NCBI GenBank assembly: GCA_037176725.1
Contig: JAZBRS010000023.1
Coordinates: 26,097,001 to 26,161,000 of the forward strand
DNA from: Posidonia oceanica
Lineage: Eukaryota; Streptophyta; Magnoliopsida; Alismatales; Posidoniaceae
Length of the DNA: 64,000 bases
Direction: 5' to 3'
The notes beneath the pieces are model-generated. The model was not told where the DNA came from, searched no databases, and worked only from the letters and a program-made list of their open reading frames with translations. This document shows positions 9,862 through 20,285 of the stretch, piece after piece; positions within the stretch are counted from its first letter, which is position 1; each line of letters opens with the position of its first letter. The position numbers and the translations under genes are program-made.

Positions 9862-12030
9862 TTGACCCCGATCCAGGGGCCGACTATGAGCTTCTCGAAG
9901 ATGATGGGAACATCAATCCTGACGAGCCCGCCTAGAGAGGTGCCTACCTCTACTGATGGAGGTAACTCTAGGGGTATCCCCCTAGATGCTGTAAATAAAA
10001 CTTTGTTTAATTCTACATTGTTTTCATTTCCTAGGAATAAAAGTAATTTGCTTCCTGTTTACAATAAGGGAGAGGATCACCATGTTAGCTCTAGCAGCTC
10101 ACGGTCAACTTCAACCACTGCTTCCAAAACTATGCGCGTGTGTCAATACACGGAGGCATTGCCACAGGAGCTGGCTACCACTAACATGGTCTTCCTGGTA
10201 GAAGAGTTTGATCGGTTTGGGAAGTGTGCAGGAATAGAAGCATATGAACTGGTTAGCTGCAGTGATGAGGAAGAAGATCAAGAGGCCAACTCAGACCTCC
10301 TTAAGCACCTCATGGACAAATATGATGAGCAAACCAAGGCAGCTGAAGAAGAGACCGTGGAGGTCAACCTGGGAACCGCCGAAGAGCCAAAACCAATACT
10401 CATAAGTGCAAGCCTGAGCCCAGAAGAGCGGGAGGAAATGGTCCAAATCTTGAAGGAATTTGTGGATGTGCTGGCATTCAAATACGAGGATATGCCTGGA
10501 CTGCAATCAGCCCTAGTGGAACACCTGCTTCCACTAAACTCTGGAACCAAGCCCGTCAAGCAGAAGCTGAGGCGACTATGGCCGGAACATGCCCTCAAAG
10601 TCAAAGAAGAAATCGACAAGCTCCACAAAGCAAAATTCATCAGAGTGGTTGTGTACCCCAGCTGGGTCTCAAATATAGTACCAGTGGCCAAAAATGACGG
10701 GAAAGTTCGGGTTTGCATTGGCTATCGCAACCTCAACGCCGCCTGTCCCAAAGATGACTTCCCTTTGCCGCATATTGACTTGCTAGTGGACAATACAGCA
10801 GGATTTGAGATGCTATCTTTCATGGATAGTTTCTCCGATTACAACCAGATCAAGCTAGCAGAGGAGGACCAAGAAAAGACGTCATTCATCACAACATGGG
10901 GGACGTACTACTACGTAGTCATGCCATTCGGTCTCAAGAACGCCGGCGCAACATATCAGAGAGCGATGACGGCCATCTTCCACGACATGATGCACGATTA
11001 CATGGAAGTGTATGTTGATGATGTCTTGGTCAAATCAAGAACAAGGGAGGCACACTTTGAGGCGCTAAGAAGGGTGCTGAGCAGAGCAAGGCAATATCAG
11101 CTGAAAATGAACCCAAAGAAATGTGTGTTTGGGGTAACTGCCAGGAAGCTACTGGGCTTCATCATCAGCAAAAGAGGAATCGAGGTGGACCCACAGAAGG
11201 CCAGAGCAATAGTACAGATGCCTCCGCCCCGAAACATCAAGGAACTCAAAGGACTTATTGGCCGCTTACAATTCATCAGGAGATTCATCTCACAGCATGC
11301 AGATCGATGTAAGCCATTTTATGAGTTACTGAAGGGAGGAAGGGAATTCACCTGGGATGAGAAATGCCAAAAAGCTTTTGATGAACTCAAAGCATATCTC
11401 ATGACTCCCCCAGTCTTGTCAGCACCTGTGCCAGGGAAGCCTTTGCTACTCCATGTGGTAGCCACTGCATCGTCAATAGGGGTAGTGCTAGCTCAGCATG
11501 ATGAGGATGGAAAGAAGGAAAAAGCTATCTACTATCTGAGTAAAACTTTCCTGGGCAATGAGGAGAAGTACACAGCCATAGAAAAGTACTGCTTGGCCTT
11601 TGTATGGGCATCTCAAAAGTTGAGACACTACTTCCTGGCCCATAAAGTCTGTTACATTGCCAAAATGGAACCAATCAAATATATGTTCGAGAAGTCAGCC
11701 CTCTCTGGAAGGTTGGCAAGGTGGCAACTTCTCCTCACTGAATTCGACTTGCAATATGTGTCCCAGAAGGCAGTCAAGGGGCAGGCCATTGCAGATCACC
11801 TGGCAGAACTCCCAATAGAAGACTATCAACCAGTCCGGACAGACTTCCCCAATGAGGAGATACTGGAAATACAAGCCAGCGAGTCTCCCACTCAACAATG
11901 GACTCTCTACTTTGATGGAGCACTCAACAGACAAGGGGCGGGCATCGGAGTAGCACTTCTCACTCCGGAGGGAGTTCTCATTTCTCGAGCTGTACAGCTA
12001 AACTTCGCCGTAAAGGCACCCCGAGCCTAA
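9862..12030 (+). CDS. pol: Ty3/gypsy pol fragment: RT, RNaseH, truncated second RNaseH (element F)
   Basis: This uninterrupted 722-codon frame copies RNA to DNA during retrotransposition. An acidic N-terminal linker runs to about residue 190. RT follows, with KPVKQKLRR (about 230), PKDDFPLPHID (about 300), MPFGLKNAGATYQ (354 on) and the catalytic YVDD at 384-387. The connection and Ty3-type RNaseH lie at about 520-620 (AIYYLSKTF, CLAFVWASQKL). The second, archaeal-type RNaseH typical of Tat elements starts with WTLYFDGALN (near 680). It is cut after about 35 residues, and no integrase follows before the antisense gene at 12178. It is the only pol frame in the window without internal stops, and its active-site residues look intact. 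The true start is uncertain because this is part of a polyprotein. Confidence 0.9.
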   Translation: MTPIQGPTMSFSKMMGTSILTSPPREVPTSTDGGNSRGIPLDAVNKTLFNSTLFSFPRNKSNLLPVYNKGEDHHVSSSSSRSTSTTASKTMRVCQYTEALPQELATTNMVFLVEEFDRFGKCAGIEAYELVSCSDEEEDQEANSDLLKHLMDKYDEQTKAAEEETVEVNLGTAEEPKPILISASLSPEEREEMVQILKEFVDVLAFKYEDMPGLQSALVEHLLPLNSGTKPVKQKLRRLWPEHALKVKEEIDKLHKAKFIRVVVYPSWVSNIVPVAKNDGKVRVCIGYRNLNAACPKDDFPLPHIDLLVDNTAGFEMLSFMDSFSDYNQIKLAEEDQEKTSFITTWGTYYYVVMPFGLKNAGATYQRAMTAIFHDMMHDYMEVYVDDVLVKSRTREAHFEALRRVLSRARQYQLKMNPKKCVFGVTARKLLGFIISKRGIEVDPQKARAIVQMPPPRNIKELKGLIGRLQFIRRFISQHADRCKPFYELLKGGREFTWDEKCQKAFDELKAYLMTPPVLSAPVPGKPLLLHVVATASSIGVVLAQHDEDGKKEKAIYYLSKTFLGNEEKYTAIEKYCLAFVWASQKLRHYFLAHKVCYIAKMEPIKYMFEKSALSGRLARWQLLLTEFDLQYVSQKAVKGQAIADHLAELPIEDYQPVRTDFPNEEILEIQASESPTQQWTLYFDGALNRQGAGIGVALLTPEGVLISRAVQLNFAVKAPRA

Positions 12031-12175
12031 CACCAGCCGTAAAGGCAAACCTCCGGTAGTGTCCTAGCTCGAACTCAAGCTGGGAGATAACCCCCACCAT
12101 GCTCTGAGGAGGGAAGCAATCCAAATGTCAAACACAAGCAACGACAAAGAGTACATAAAGAAGCACCGAATCAAA
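12031..12175. other. Spacer between truncated pol and antisense gene 1
   Basis: This is 145 bases with no coding signal. The phrase CGTAAAGGCA occurs twice (12008 and 12038) around the pol break point. It probably contains the 3' UTR and terminator of the minus-strand gene ending at 12176. Confidence 0.4.
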
Positions 12176-15082
12176 TCATACCGCCTGAGACTGGGCGATC
12201 TCGGTATCCTTGTCGGCCACCTGCTGCTCTAGCTCCTGGATCTGAGCACTCCTAGCAGTGACTGTCCCCTCCAACTCCTCTAACCTCCCGACAAAGCTGG
12301 CAGTTAGGAAGTCACCAGCCCACTCCCTCAACTCGCCCTCTAGATAAGCGACCTACAAGCAATGGCGTCAGGACCAAGGGGATTTCAAAAGCAAAAACAA
12401 AATGAAAGCATATTTACCTTCTCCTGGAGATGGGAGATCTCCTCTGAGTGGTCCAGAGGTGGAGCGCTGCTAGTCGAATGCTGAAAAGGAGGATTCAAGT
12501 CAGTTACAATTCATAGCCAGACTACAAAAGCTACTTGTGAAAAAATACCTGAGAGGCAGAGGCCCGTAGACGGTCAATCTCCCTGGTCAGAATGGAGAGC
12601 TACTGGGTCAAATGGTGCTCCTGCTGAGCCCGCTCATCGGCCACCTTGAGCTGCAAAAGAAAGAAAGCCAGTTAGCCAAATTGAATTAACGATATACAAA
12701 ATGAAATTCAAAAGCTCACCGCTATCTGTAGCTGGGTTCAAGAAGACTGAACCGCCTCCAACAGAGCTGCACGGGAAACCACCGCCTCCTAGGGATCTGT
12801 GTCCCCCAAAGGAAGTTTCCCGCACTCAAGGAAGTGGGACCGGTGGAAGATCATCAGAGAGGAAAACTCCCAGTCTACCCACTCAGCCCAATTCGCCTCA
12901 TCCTCCTCTGTAGCATACATCAGAGCAGGGGCACCACGACGGGCCCAGTCTAGGACCTGTAGGTCGTAGACGTCCACCCAGTGGCGAGCACGGCTGCCCC
13001 CGCCGAGTGTCTCTCACCAAACTCGGTAAGGAGGAGGTGAAGGTCGAGCCTGCTGGTGCCCTACCTGTCGTAGCGCCCCGCCAATCTGCTGGAAGTGGCA
13101 ATGTTTCCAGCAGTGGATCTATACGTCCCGGTCGAAAATGGGCCGTTCACGGGCAATCTCGGGGACGTCCGCATGCTCCCCCTCAGCATAGGGACGCCAA
13201 AACACCTAAAAAGAGCAATACATGTCAGCAAGCAGCATAAACAAATAAACCGAAGCTGAAATTAAAAGAAGCAAGTTGCCTGAGCTGGGACAAGGAGCTC
13301 GAAAAGTAGACGACCGACAGCGGTTGTCATCTGCAGGCTCGAGGGCCTTCTCAGCAATAGCCCAAAACAGTCCCCGAGGAAAGGGGACACTGGTAGGAGG
13401 AACCGGAGGAGGGGCAGGGTGCAAAAAGGCAAAGTGGTCCCACGCCTACATCTGCACGCAAAACAAGGAAGCTGTTAGCAAGAATATAATATCCAATACA
13501 AGCTTAAATATGCAGATTTACCTGAAGGAAGGGCCGGTTCCCTCCCAGCTGGTGAGAACTACCATCGGTGAAGCGGAATAGGGTGGAGTACAGGTGCGCC
13601 AAGCTCGCCGCACCCTAGGCATACTCTCCCACACACTCCAGGTCCGCCAGAAGGGGAAGGAACCATGCTGAGAGCTTCGAGGAGAAGTGCGAGAAGAGCA
13701 CCTCCCCGAACAGCACCAAGAGGAAGGCCGCAGCTGCTGGTCAGCCTCCACACCTGGTCCGTCAACTGTCTCCGCCAGCTTACTCACCCGGCGAACCGCG
13801 GAAGTAATTGCCACGAGCTACTCCCCGCTCATGGCTAACTGGCGTCCAACAAGCTCCTGTGCCAAAATCGAGTAGCTCGGGCCCACCCTCCCTATCACTG
13901 GTCTGCCCGTAACCCGGAGACCAGTCAGCCGCGCCATGTCCTCAAGAGAGAGGACAAACTCACCCGCCCGAGTTACGATCGAGCTCGTCCGAAAGCTCCA
14001 CCGCTCTGCAACCGCCTCCAGAAACATCGGACGGAGGGGAAAGTCTGGGATGGACAAGAAATGCCCAAATCCCAACCGATCTAGACGCTCCTGCTGGAAA
14101 GAAGCCAACGAAGCGTAGGACCGGCGGACCTGACCCCAGTAGCAGCGGGTCACGGCCGGTGCTCGACTCTACAACGAAGTAGGAAAACAATCAGTCAAGA
14201 TGAAATAATTGAACAAAATAAGGAGAAAAGAATGAAAATTGTTTACCTGCCCCATGGAAGCCAGTGTGGCAGTGCCATACTTTGATTGGGACGCATCCCT
14301 ACGTGATCCCGACGCCTGCACCTCGTCTTTGGGGATCTGCTCCCGCCAGTAATCTGGGGGATACCTCGCGACGCCCTCCGCCTCCCGTCAGACGAAGTCT
14401 ACCATGTTCCACCACCAGCCGTCGTTCTCGCCAAACTGCGGAAGGAAGGGGTCGACTGGCCTCGCCTCGGGTACCTCCGAAGGCCCTACCTCGTCTAGGT
14501 TGACCTCGGGCCTTGCCTCTGAGACTGTCTCCTTGGAATCCTCCAAAGTGAAGGAAGTGCTGGAACCGGAGACCGCCTCCGCCGTCGTCTCTCCGGCCTC
14601 CCCAGAACCAGAGCCCTCCCCCACGGTGGCCTCACTAGCCATCGCCTCCGCCTCCACGACGTCGTCGCCAACCACCACCTCTGTCTCCACGGAACCACCC
14701 ATGGCAGCCCCCGTCTCCGCTCCTGCAGCCTCGGCATCACCACCAGACGTCGCCCCGGGCATCCCCACGGCACCATCGGCCTCCACCTTGCCTGCCACAC
14801 CCACCTCGGCCTCCACGACCACCATAACAGCCGGCCCAAGCACAGCAGCTACCGGCCTAGGCGCAGCAGCCACCGGGCACGCCCCTGCAGCCGCCGAGCT
14901 CGCCCCCACCGACGACCCCCCGCCTGCCACGCCCTCGCTGGCGCTTCCCACCGCCCTCGCCACCGTTTCCCGCATTGCAACACCGCCAGCCGACGCTTCC
15001 GCCGCCGCCTCGCCGAAGGTGAAGGTCCGGTCCGAGCTCGCTTGGCCGCCCACGTGTAAAACTGAGATATATGCCTCTCCAT
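12176..15082 (-). pseudogene. Antisense plant-mobile-domain (PMD)-like gene, seven exons, degenerate
   Basis: Minus-strand exons: 15082-14247, 14168-13522, 13451-13280, 13205-12720, 12650-12549, 12480-12418, 12352-12176. All introns are GT-AG except the third, which is GC-AG, and reading phase holds across the junctions. Exon 1 encodes an Ala/Glu-rich acidic N-terminus. Exon 2 shows PMD hallmarks: GEFVLSLEDMARLTGLRV, then (frame-shifted near 13735) LFGEVLFSHFSSKLS and GAASLAHLYSTLFRF. Exons 3-4 continue with AWDHF and VFWRPYAEGEH; exons 5-7 form a coiled-coil tail (LEELEGTV, IQELEQQVADKD). In-frame stops lie at 14388, 13818, 13615, 13446, 13119, 13014, 12789 and 12600. It is therefore a dead copy, though gene structure is preserved. 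PMD proteins occur in plant regulators and, as known, in transposable elements; here it lies antisense downstream of pol. The start is uncertain: ATG 15082 may need a shift to enter the long acidic frame. Confidence 0.72.
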
Positions 15083-15180
15083 GATTCGCTGGAATGGGGA
15101 GAAGGTTGCCGGAGTGATTGCTGTCGCTGGAGAAGAAGAGGGGAAGAAACCAGATGGCCACCCGCAACGTAGGACGAGGG

Positions 15181-15188
15181 TTTTATAC
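15181..15188 (-). promoter_or_regulatory. TATA box upstream of antisense gene 1
   Basis: On the minus strand the sequence is AGGTATAAAACCC, about 100 bases upstream of the candidate ATG at 15082. That is ordinary spacing for a TATA box, a short 5' UTR and a start codon. It implies that the antisense gene has its own promoter inside the element. Confidence 0.6.
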
Positions 15189-15242
15189 CTTCTAACGTTG
15201 TACACGTGAATCCCAGCATCCAACGCCTCGGGAAGAAAGGAT

Positions 15243-15342
15243 GTTATACGTGCCCTATTACGCGTTCAACGTTTTGCGAGTTAAAACGTTAGCTGCTGGC
15301 TTTCAGCGTAAAACGTTGGACGCTCCATTTTGAGCGTACAAC
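15243..15342. repeat. Cluster of four GTT...AAC hairpins upstream of antisense gene 1
   Basis: Four short inverted repeats follow one another, each opening with GTT and closing with AAC. The clearest is GTTGGACGCTC (15315-15325) with GAGCGTACAAC (15332-15342). Others are GTTTT...AAAAC near 15280 and GTTAGCTGC...GCGTAAAAC near 15290-15314. They lie between the TATA box of gene 1 and the 3' end of gene 2. Confidence 0.6.
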
Positions 15343-15461
15343 GCTTTAAGTTCAGGGAAGTCTTCTGAATTCTGATATTCTCATTCAATTCATACAAATT
15401 CATTCAATATGAACCAAAGAGACGAGATAAATTTTATTGATGATAAGTGATACATTTCTAA

Positions 15462-16813
15462 CTACATCTTCTGTCTTTTTGAAGGGAATTCAATAAACAA
15501 TTTAGGACACACGCCCTCGTACCAAGCGTTATAAGTTGCAAGGGAAATGACTTCACGGTCCGCATTCGAGTTCTCCCATGCAGAAAGGACTCGGTTTCGC
15601 CCCTTCCCGTCCCAGGTACCAGCTTGATAGAAGACTTGGATGATGTCCCCAGGAGTGTCCCTCAAACGTGGGAGAATCATATCAGAGAAGCGCGGCAAGG
15701 GAGGTATAGCCCGCAGAGTACCCAGCATTGAGAAGCAGCGCTGAGGGTTGTACCTCACAAAGTCGGTCGCCCCAATCAGCGTCAGGAAATACTCCGAGTC
15801 AGACACTGTCCTGAAAGACGAGGGGGGACTGAAGGAATCCATCTGGGATTTGAGCTCGCTGGCGCAAAGGCGGCGGATGAGCTCCTCCAAGGGAAGGCTA
15901 GCATCAAAAGCAGGTAGAAGAAAGTGCTCCTCCAGCCAACGCAGAACTAGGAACGGTGAGCCAAAGAATGGCCCCCCGAGGCAGGCACTGGATAAGCCCC
16001 AGATGGTAAAAGCCAAAATAGATTGACTCAAACACTTCTCCAGGTTGTGCACGCAGATGCACATGAGCTCGACATGGTAGGCACTAATAGTCAGAGCTTC
16101 ATTCGGGAAGAGCACCAGTCCCCCGATCAGAATGAAGACGCACTCCAAGCAAGAAGCCTCAGAGCGGATGCTGTCGCTCTGTTTCCAAAAAATTTTCGAC
16201 AAAGAGGAGAGTTTGATACAGCCATCCAGCACCAGGTCCTCCGGCACAACAATAGAGCTGAAGATGCGCTTTAAGAGAGAGAAAGAACCTACCACCCTGA
16301 TTGGCAGAAGGTAGGCATCCCTGCAGTAAATGAATGGGTCGGCATGCCAAGTACCTAGGAGGGCGCTCACCTCCTCCATGAGAATGGTCAATTCCCCAGA
16401 AGAAGAAAAGAACGTATGAGTCAAGGGACTCCACAGCCCATAGAGGCCGAAGAGCGCCTTCCAGTCAACTAGCTGCCGCAGCTGGCGAAGGGCCTGACAG
16501 AGACCAACCTCCTCCAAACGTTCCTGGTACTTCTTCAAAACCCAAGAGCAGAATTGTTGAACCCAGTCCAACTGATAGGCTTTCGAGTCCCGGTCATTGT
16601 TGGCAGAAGATAGGGGCTATAAAGTAAAGAAAAATTAGCAGAAGTACGAGAATGGGAGTATGCGGAAAAGATGAAAATAGGGAGTACCTTCTCATGCACC
16701 AACAGGTTCGTCAACAGGTTGGGTATGGCCTCCCGCCGGAGCTGCACCATGTCAGAAGGAGAGGAGAAGACAGCCACCTGGAAAGCATGACATGGGATAT
16801 CACTCAAATCCAT
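15462..16813 (-). CDS. Antisense gene 2, intact two-exon plant-specific protein (426 aa)
   Basis: Exon 1 is 16813-16688 (start MDLSDIPCHAF). A 71-base GT-AG intron (donor GAGAAG|GTACTC, acceptor TTTATAG|CCCC) keeps the frame into exon 2, 16616-15462, which has 384 codons and then a stop. No internal stop or frameshift is seen, unlike its neighbours. Exon 2 has ALFGLYGLWSPLTHTFF followed by GELTILMEEVSALLG. That pattern resembles the plant-mobile-domain/DUF7745-like families common in plant retroelement-associated proteins. The C-terminus is basic (PSKRQKM). I see no signal peptide or clear catalytic motif. The function is unknown. The family assignment is by pattern and moderate; an independent captured host gene is possible. 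Its position, between antisense gene 1 and the minisatellites and in the same orientation, suggests both are cargo of element F. Confidence 0.78.
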
Positions 16814-17174
16814 GAGGAGAAGCACAAGCCCTAGCAAGAAAAAATCAATAAAGGAAGGAAGATAAATGTTTGAACTACAAGATTCAAGCCCAGAGGAGGT
16901 CTAATATAGGCCGTGGAGCCTTCATCAGAATGGAAACCCAAGGAAAATTGGGAGTTTACTACCAAAACGGCGGTGCCCGAACAGGAAAGACAGCAGTCTG
17001 TCTCGTGACATTATACGCGGCCGTAATGCTGTCCAACGTTAGCCGCGGTGCTTCAAGCGTCCAACGTTGAACGCTAACAATCAAGCGTCCAATGAGTCAA
17101 AGCAAAATTGAGAGCAGAAAAAAAGAACCCTGGAGCACAACCGGGTCAACAAAGCAAGCTAATCCAAAAAGTAT
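16814..17174. other. Upstream region of antisense gene 2 with GTT...AAC hairpins
   Basis: No credible ORF is present. Around 17025-17095 there is another chain of short inverted repeats around GTCCAACGTT and GCGTCCAACGTTGAACGC, again bracketed by GTT and AAC. This is the same theme found upstream of antisense gene 1. I could not point to a clear TATA box for gene 2. Confidence 0.45.
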
Positions 17175-18247
17175 CCTTTTCGACTCCCTTGGGTCTTCCC
17201 CTAGGCACGTCATGTTTTTATTTCCGACTCCCTTGGGTCTTCCCCTAGGCACGTCATGTTTTTATTTTCGACTCCCTCGGGTCTTCCCCTAGGCATGTCA
17301 TGTTTTTATTTTTGACTCCCTCAGGTCTTCTCCTAGGCACGTCATGTTTTTATTTTCGACTCCCTTGGGTCTTCCCCTAGGCACGTCATGTTTTTATTTT
17401 CGACTCCCTTGGGTCTTCCATTAGGCATGTCATGTTTTTATTTTCGAATCCCTCGGGTCTTCCCCTAGGCACGTCATGTTCTTATTTTCGACTCCCTTGG
17501 TCTTCCCCTAGGCACGTCATGTTTTTATTTTCGACTCCCTTGGGTCTTTCCCTAGGCACGTCATGCTTTTATTTCTGACTCCCTTGGGTCTTCCCCTAGG
17601 CACGTCATGTTTTTATTTTCGACTCCCTTGGGTCTTCCCCTAAGCACGTCATGTTTTTATTTTCGACTCTCTCAGGTCTTCCCCTAGGCATGTCATGTTT
17701 TCGACTCCCTTGGGTCTTCCTCTAGGCATGTCATGTTTTTATTTTCGGCTCCCTCGGGTCTTCCCCTAGGCACGTCATGCTTTTATTCTCGACTCCCATG
17801 GGTCATCCTCTAGGCATGTCATGTTTTTATTTTCGACTCCCTCGGATCTTCCCCTAGGCACATCATGTTTTTATTTTCGACTCCCTTGGGTCTTCCCCTA
17901 GGCATGTCATGTTTTTATTTTCGACTCCCTTGGGTCTTCCCCTAGGCACGTCAAGTTTTTATTTTCGACTCCCTTGGGTCTTCCCCTAGGCACGTCAAGT
18001 TTTTATTTTCGACCCCTTGGGTCTTCCCCTAGGCACGTCAAGTTTTTATTTTCGACTCCCTTGGGTCTTCCCCTAGGCACGTCATGTTTTTACTTTCGAC
18101 TCCCTTGGGTCTTCCCCTAGGCATGTCATGTTTTTATTTTCGACTCCCTTGGTCTTCCCGTAGGCACGTCATGTTATTGTTTCGACTCCCTTAGGTCTTC
18201 CCCTTGGCATGTCAGGTTTTTATTTCTGCCTCCCTTGGGTAATCCCC
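17175..18247 (+). repeat. 44-bp minisatellite, about 24 copies
   Basis: The unit is about 44 bases: CGACTCCCTTGGGTCTTCCC, then CTAGGCACGTCATG, then TTTTTATTTT. Most units differ by one to three bases and a few by single-base indels. Long minisatellites between the coding region and the polypurine tract are known in Ogre/Tat elements. Confidence 0.93.
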
Positions 18248-18744
18248 TCAGCAAAAGCAAAGATCCTCGGAGTACAACTGGGACACCAAAGCAAAGATCC
18301 CTGGAGCACAACCGAGATAACAAAGCAAACCAATCAAGGAAAGATCCCCAGAGCACAACCGGGATAACAAAGCAAACCTACGAAGGAAAGATCCCCGGAG
18401 CACAACCGGGATACCAAAGCAAAGATCCCTGAAGCATAACCGGGATACCAAAGCAAAGATCCCCGAAGCATAACCGGGACATCAAAGCAAAGAACCCTGG
18501 AGCCTAACCGGGACATCAAAGCAAACCCCGAAGCACAACCGGACAAACTAAGCAAGCCAATCAAAAGCAGGTACCCCGGCGCACAACCGGACAAATAAAG
18601 CAAGTCCCGGAGCATAACCAGATAAACAAAGCAAACCTTGAAGCACAACCGGACAAACAAAGCAAACCAATCAAAAGCAGGTACCCCAGAGCACAACCGG
18701 ACAAACAAAGCAAGCCCCAGAGCACAACCAGGTCAACAAAGCAA
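18248..18744 (+). repeat. Second minisatellite, about 30-40-bp units, roughly 14 copies
   Basis: Units are variants of AAAGATCCCCGGAGCACAAC followed by CGGGATACCAAAGC, with spacing from about 30 to 40 bases and some insertions (CCAATCAAAAGCAGGTACC). It directly follows the 44-bp array but is unrelated in sequence. Confidence 0.85.
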
Positions 18745-19130
18745 AGCCAACGGTATTAGTGAACCCCCTGTTCACTAACTCCCGGGTCAGAAGATGATGG
18801 TCCCCACCGAGAATGTAGGCAACATTCAATGAAAGGACACTTGATTCTGATGAATAACACCAACGGTATCAATGAACTCATCGTTCATTGATTCCGGGTC
18901 ATGAGATAACCGTCTCTGTCGAGAATGTAAGCAACATTCAATGAAAGGACACCTAATTGTGACGAGTAGAGCCAACACGGTCGGCAGAGAAGAGATCATT
19001 TCCCCTTTTGCTTGGGAGCATCATGGGCCTCTCACTCACCAACCCGCGTATCATGAGACGACGATCCCCTGGAGAGTATAGGCTACACTCGAGGAAAGGG
19101 CACCTGATCATGACAAATTGCATTCACGCA
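18745..19130 (+). repeat. Third repeat: three diverged ~110-bp units
   Basis: Units start near 18746, 18859 and 18968 (CCAACGGTAT...). They share a short hairpin, for example GTGAAC...GTTCAC and CAATGAAC...GTTCATTG, and the phrase GCAACATTCAATGAAAGGAC. The third copy is the most diverged. Confidence 0.75.
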
Positions 19131-19337
19131 TGTGTCAGTCCACCTTGGGTGGTGAGAAAAATTCCTGAGCCAACCTGGTATACAAATTAAAGCCAGCGAT
19201 GATGGAGGAACCTCATTATCTAGGGTCATGCATTGCATATCATGACCCCTTTTGCATTCCTGTCAGCATGCATCCATGTATAGCACATTGTACTGCATTC
19301 ACATTGAGTGGTCGTCGGAATCATTAACTATCCATCC
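19131..19337. other. Unassigned spacer between repeat arrays
   Basis: This is about 200 bases of A/T-rich unique sequence. I see no coding frame, hairpin or repeat in it. Confidence 0.5.
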
Positions 19338-19545
19338 TTTTAGTTTGACCCCCGCGGGCCACCCCTGCGGCATGTCTTTTAGTTTGACCCCTGCGGGCCA
19401 TCCCCGTAGCATGTCTTTTAGTTTGACCCCTGCGGGCCATCCCCATAGCATGTCTTTTAGTTTGACCCCCGCGGGCCATCCCCGCAGCACTGTCCTTTAG
19501 CTTGACCCCCACAGGCCATCCCCATGGCATGTCGTTAGTTTGTTC
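19338..19545 (+). repeat. Fourth minisatellite: 39-bp unit, about five copies
   Basis: The unit is AGTTTGACCCCTGCGGGCCA followed by TCCCCGCAGCATGTCTTTT. Because 39 is a multiple of three, the minus strand reads as an open 13-residue repeat (GWPAGVKLKDMLR). That is a by-product of the repeat and not evidence of a protein. Confidence 0.9.
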
Positions 19546-19706
19546 CCCTTCGGCAATCCCCTTGGCCGTGTTTCTTTAGCCGACCCTCTTTGTGTCCCGT
19601 CCAAGTCTGGTGGCAGCAGGCATTGGATTTCATTTACGACCCCCAAGTACCGCCACACGGGGGTATCGTCTCGCCTTGTAGATAACTTCCTGCCGAAGCC
19701 ATCTTC

Positions 19707-19718
19707 AAGGAGGGGCAA
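19707..19718 (+). promoter_or_regulatory. Polypurine tract of element F
   Basis: CAAGGAGGGGCA lies two bases before the LTR start TGTAGATACTCC at 19721. This is where the plus-strand primer PPT of an LTR element sits. It identifies the LTR at 19721 as a 3' LTR of a plus-strand element whose body lies to the left. Confidence 0.75.
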
Positions 19719-20158
19719 TCTGTAGATACTCCATTTTGGCACTCCCTTCATGTTAGGATAGTCTCTTGCATTAGGTCGCTTTTAGAGGCCCTCCACCCAT
19801 TTCTGAATCTCATTTGAGCTAAATGTTCCTCTCAAGTCCAAAATGCTATACCTTTCTAAGCCCCAAATGTTGGCAACCTGAGTGTTCTTCACGTCCTGAC
19901 CAAATTTGGAAGTCAAACTAATTAAGGGTGTTGTCTGCTGATTTTCCAGCAGCTAACATTGGCCGTTGGCTTTCCAGCGTCCAACGTGGCAACCCAGTCA
20001 GCCAAAGCTTTCCTTATTTAGCCTAATTCAGAAATCATGTTTTTGCCTTCTTTGAAACCTGTTGACTGGTCAAAGCCATTAAAGCCGAGTTTAATCACAC
20101 TTAAAGACTCCTTAATTGGAGAATCTTCTCTGATCCTAGCAGTTATGCCTCGAAGATC

Positions 20159-20214
20159 GTTATACGCGAGTTCTCTCGCTTATAACATTATACGCTGGTT
20201 TTCCAGTATATAAC
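20159..20214 (+). repeat. Two adjacent hairpins upstream of the LTR F TATA box
   Basis: GTTATACGCGAG (20159-20170) pairs with CTCGCTTATAAC (20175-20186). ATTATACGCTGG (20187-20198) pairs with CCAGTATATAAC (20203-20214). Arms differ between the two hairpins but stay largely complementary within each. They sit about 65 bases before the TATA box. Confidence 0.7.
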
Positions 20215-20278
20215 ACTTCTGAAACAGGAAACTCTGTTGACTTGGCGTTTGAGTCCTTTTTTGTTCCTCCCTTGCTTC

Positions 20279-20285
20279 TATAAAA
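20279..20285 (+). promoter_or_regulatory. TATA box of LTR F
   Basis: CTTCTATAAAAGCAAGGG is a canonical plant TATA context inside a T-rich U3. Transcription would start near 20310. Confidence 0.65.

Noticed and set aside
17175..18247. CRISPR-like array
   Set aside because: Units are contiguous 44-bp tandem repeats without unique spacers, in a plant retroelement context.
19299..19530. Minus-strand 13-residue repeat protein (GWPAGVKLKD units)
   Set aside because: It is the translation of a 39-bp minisatellite; the other frames are open as well, and no start context or neighbours support it.
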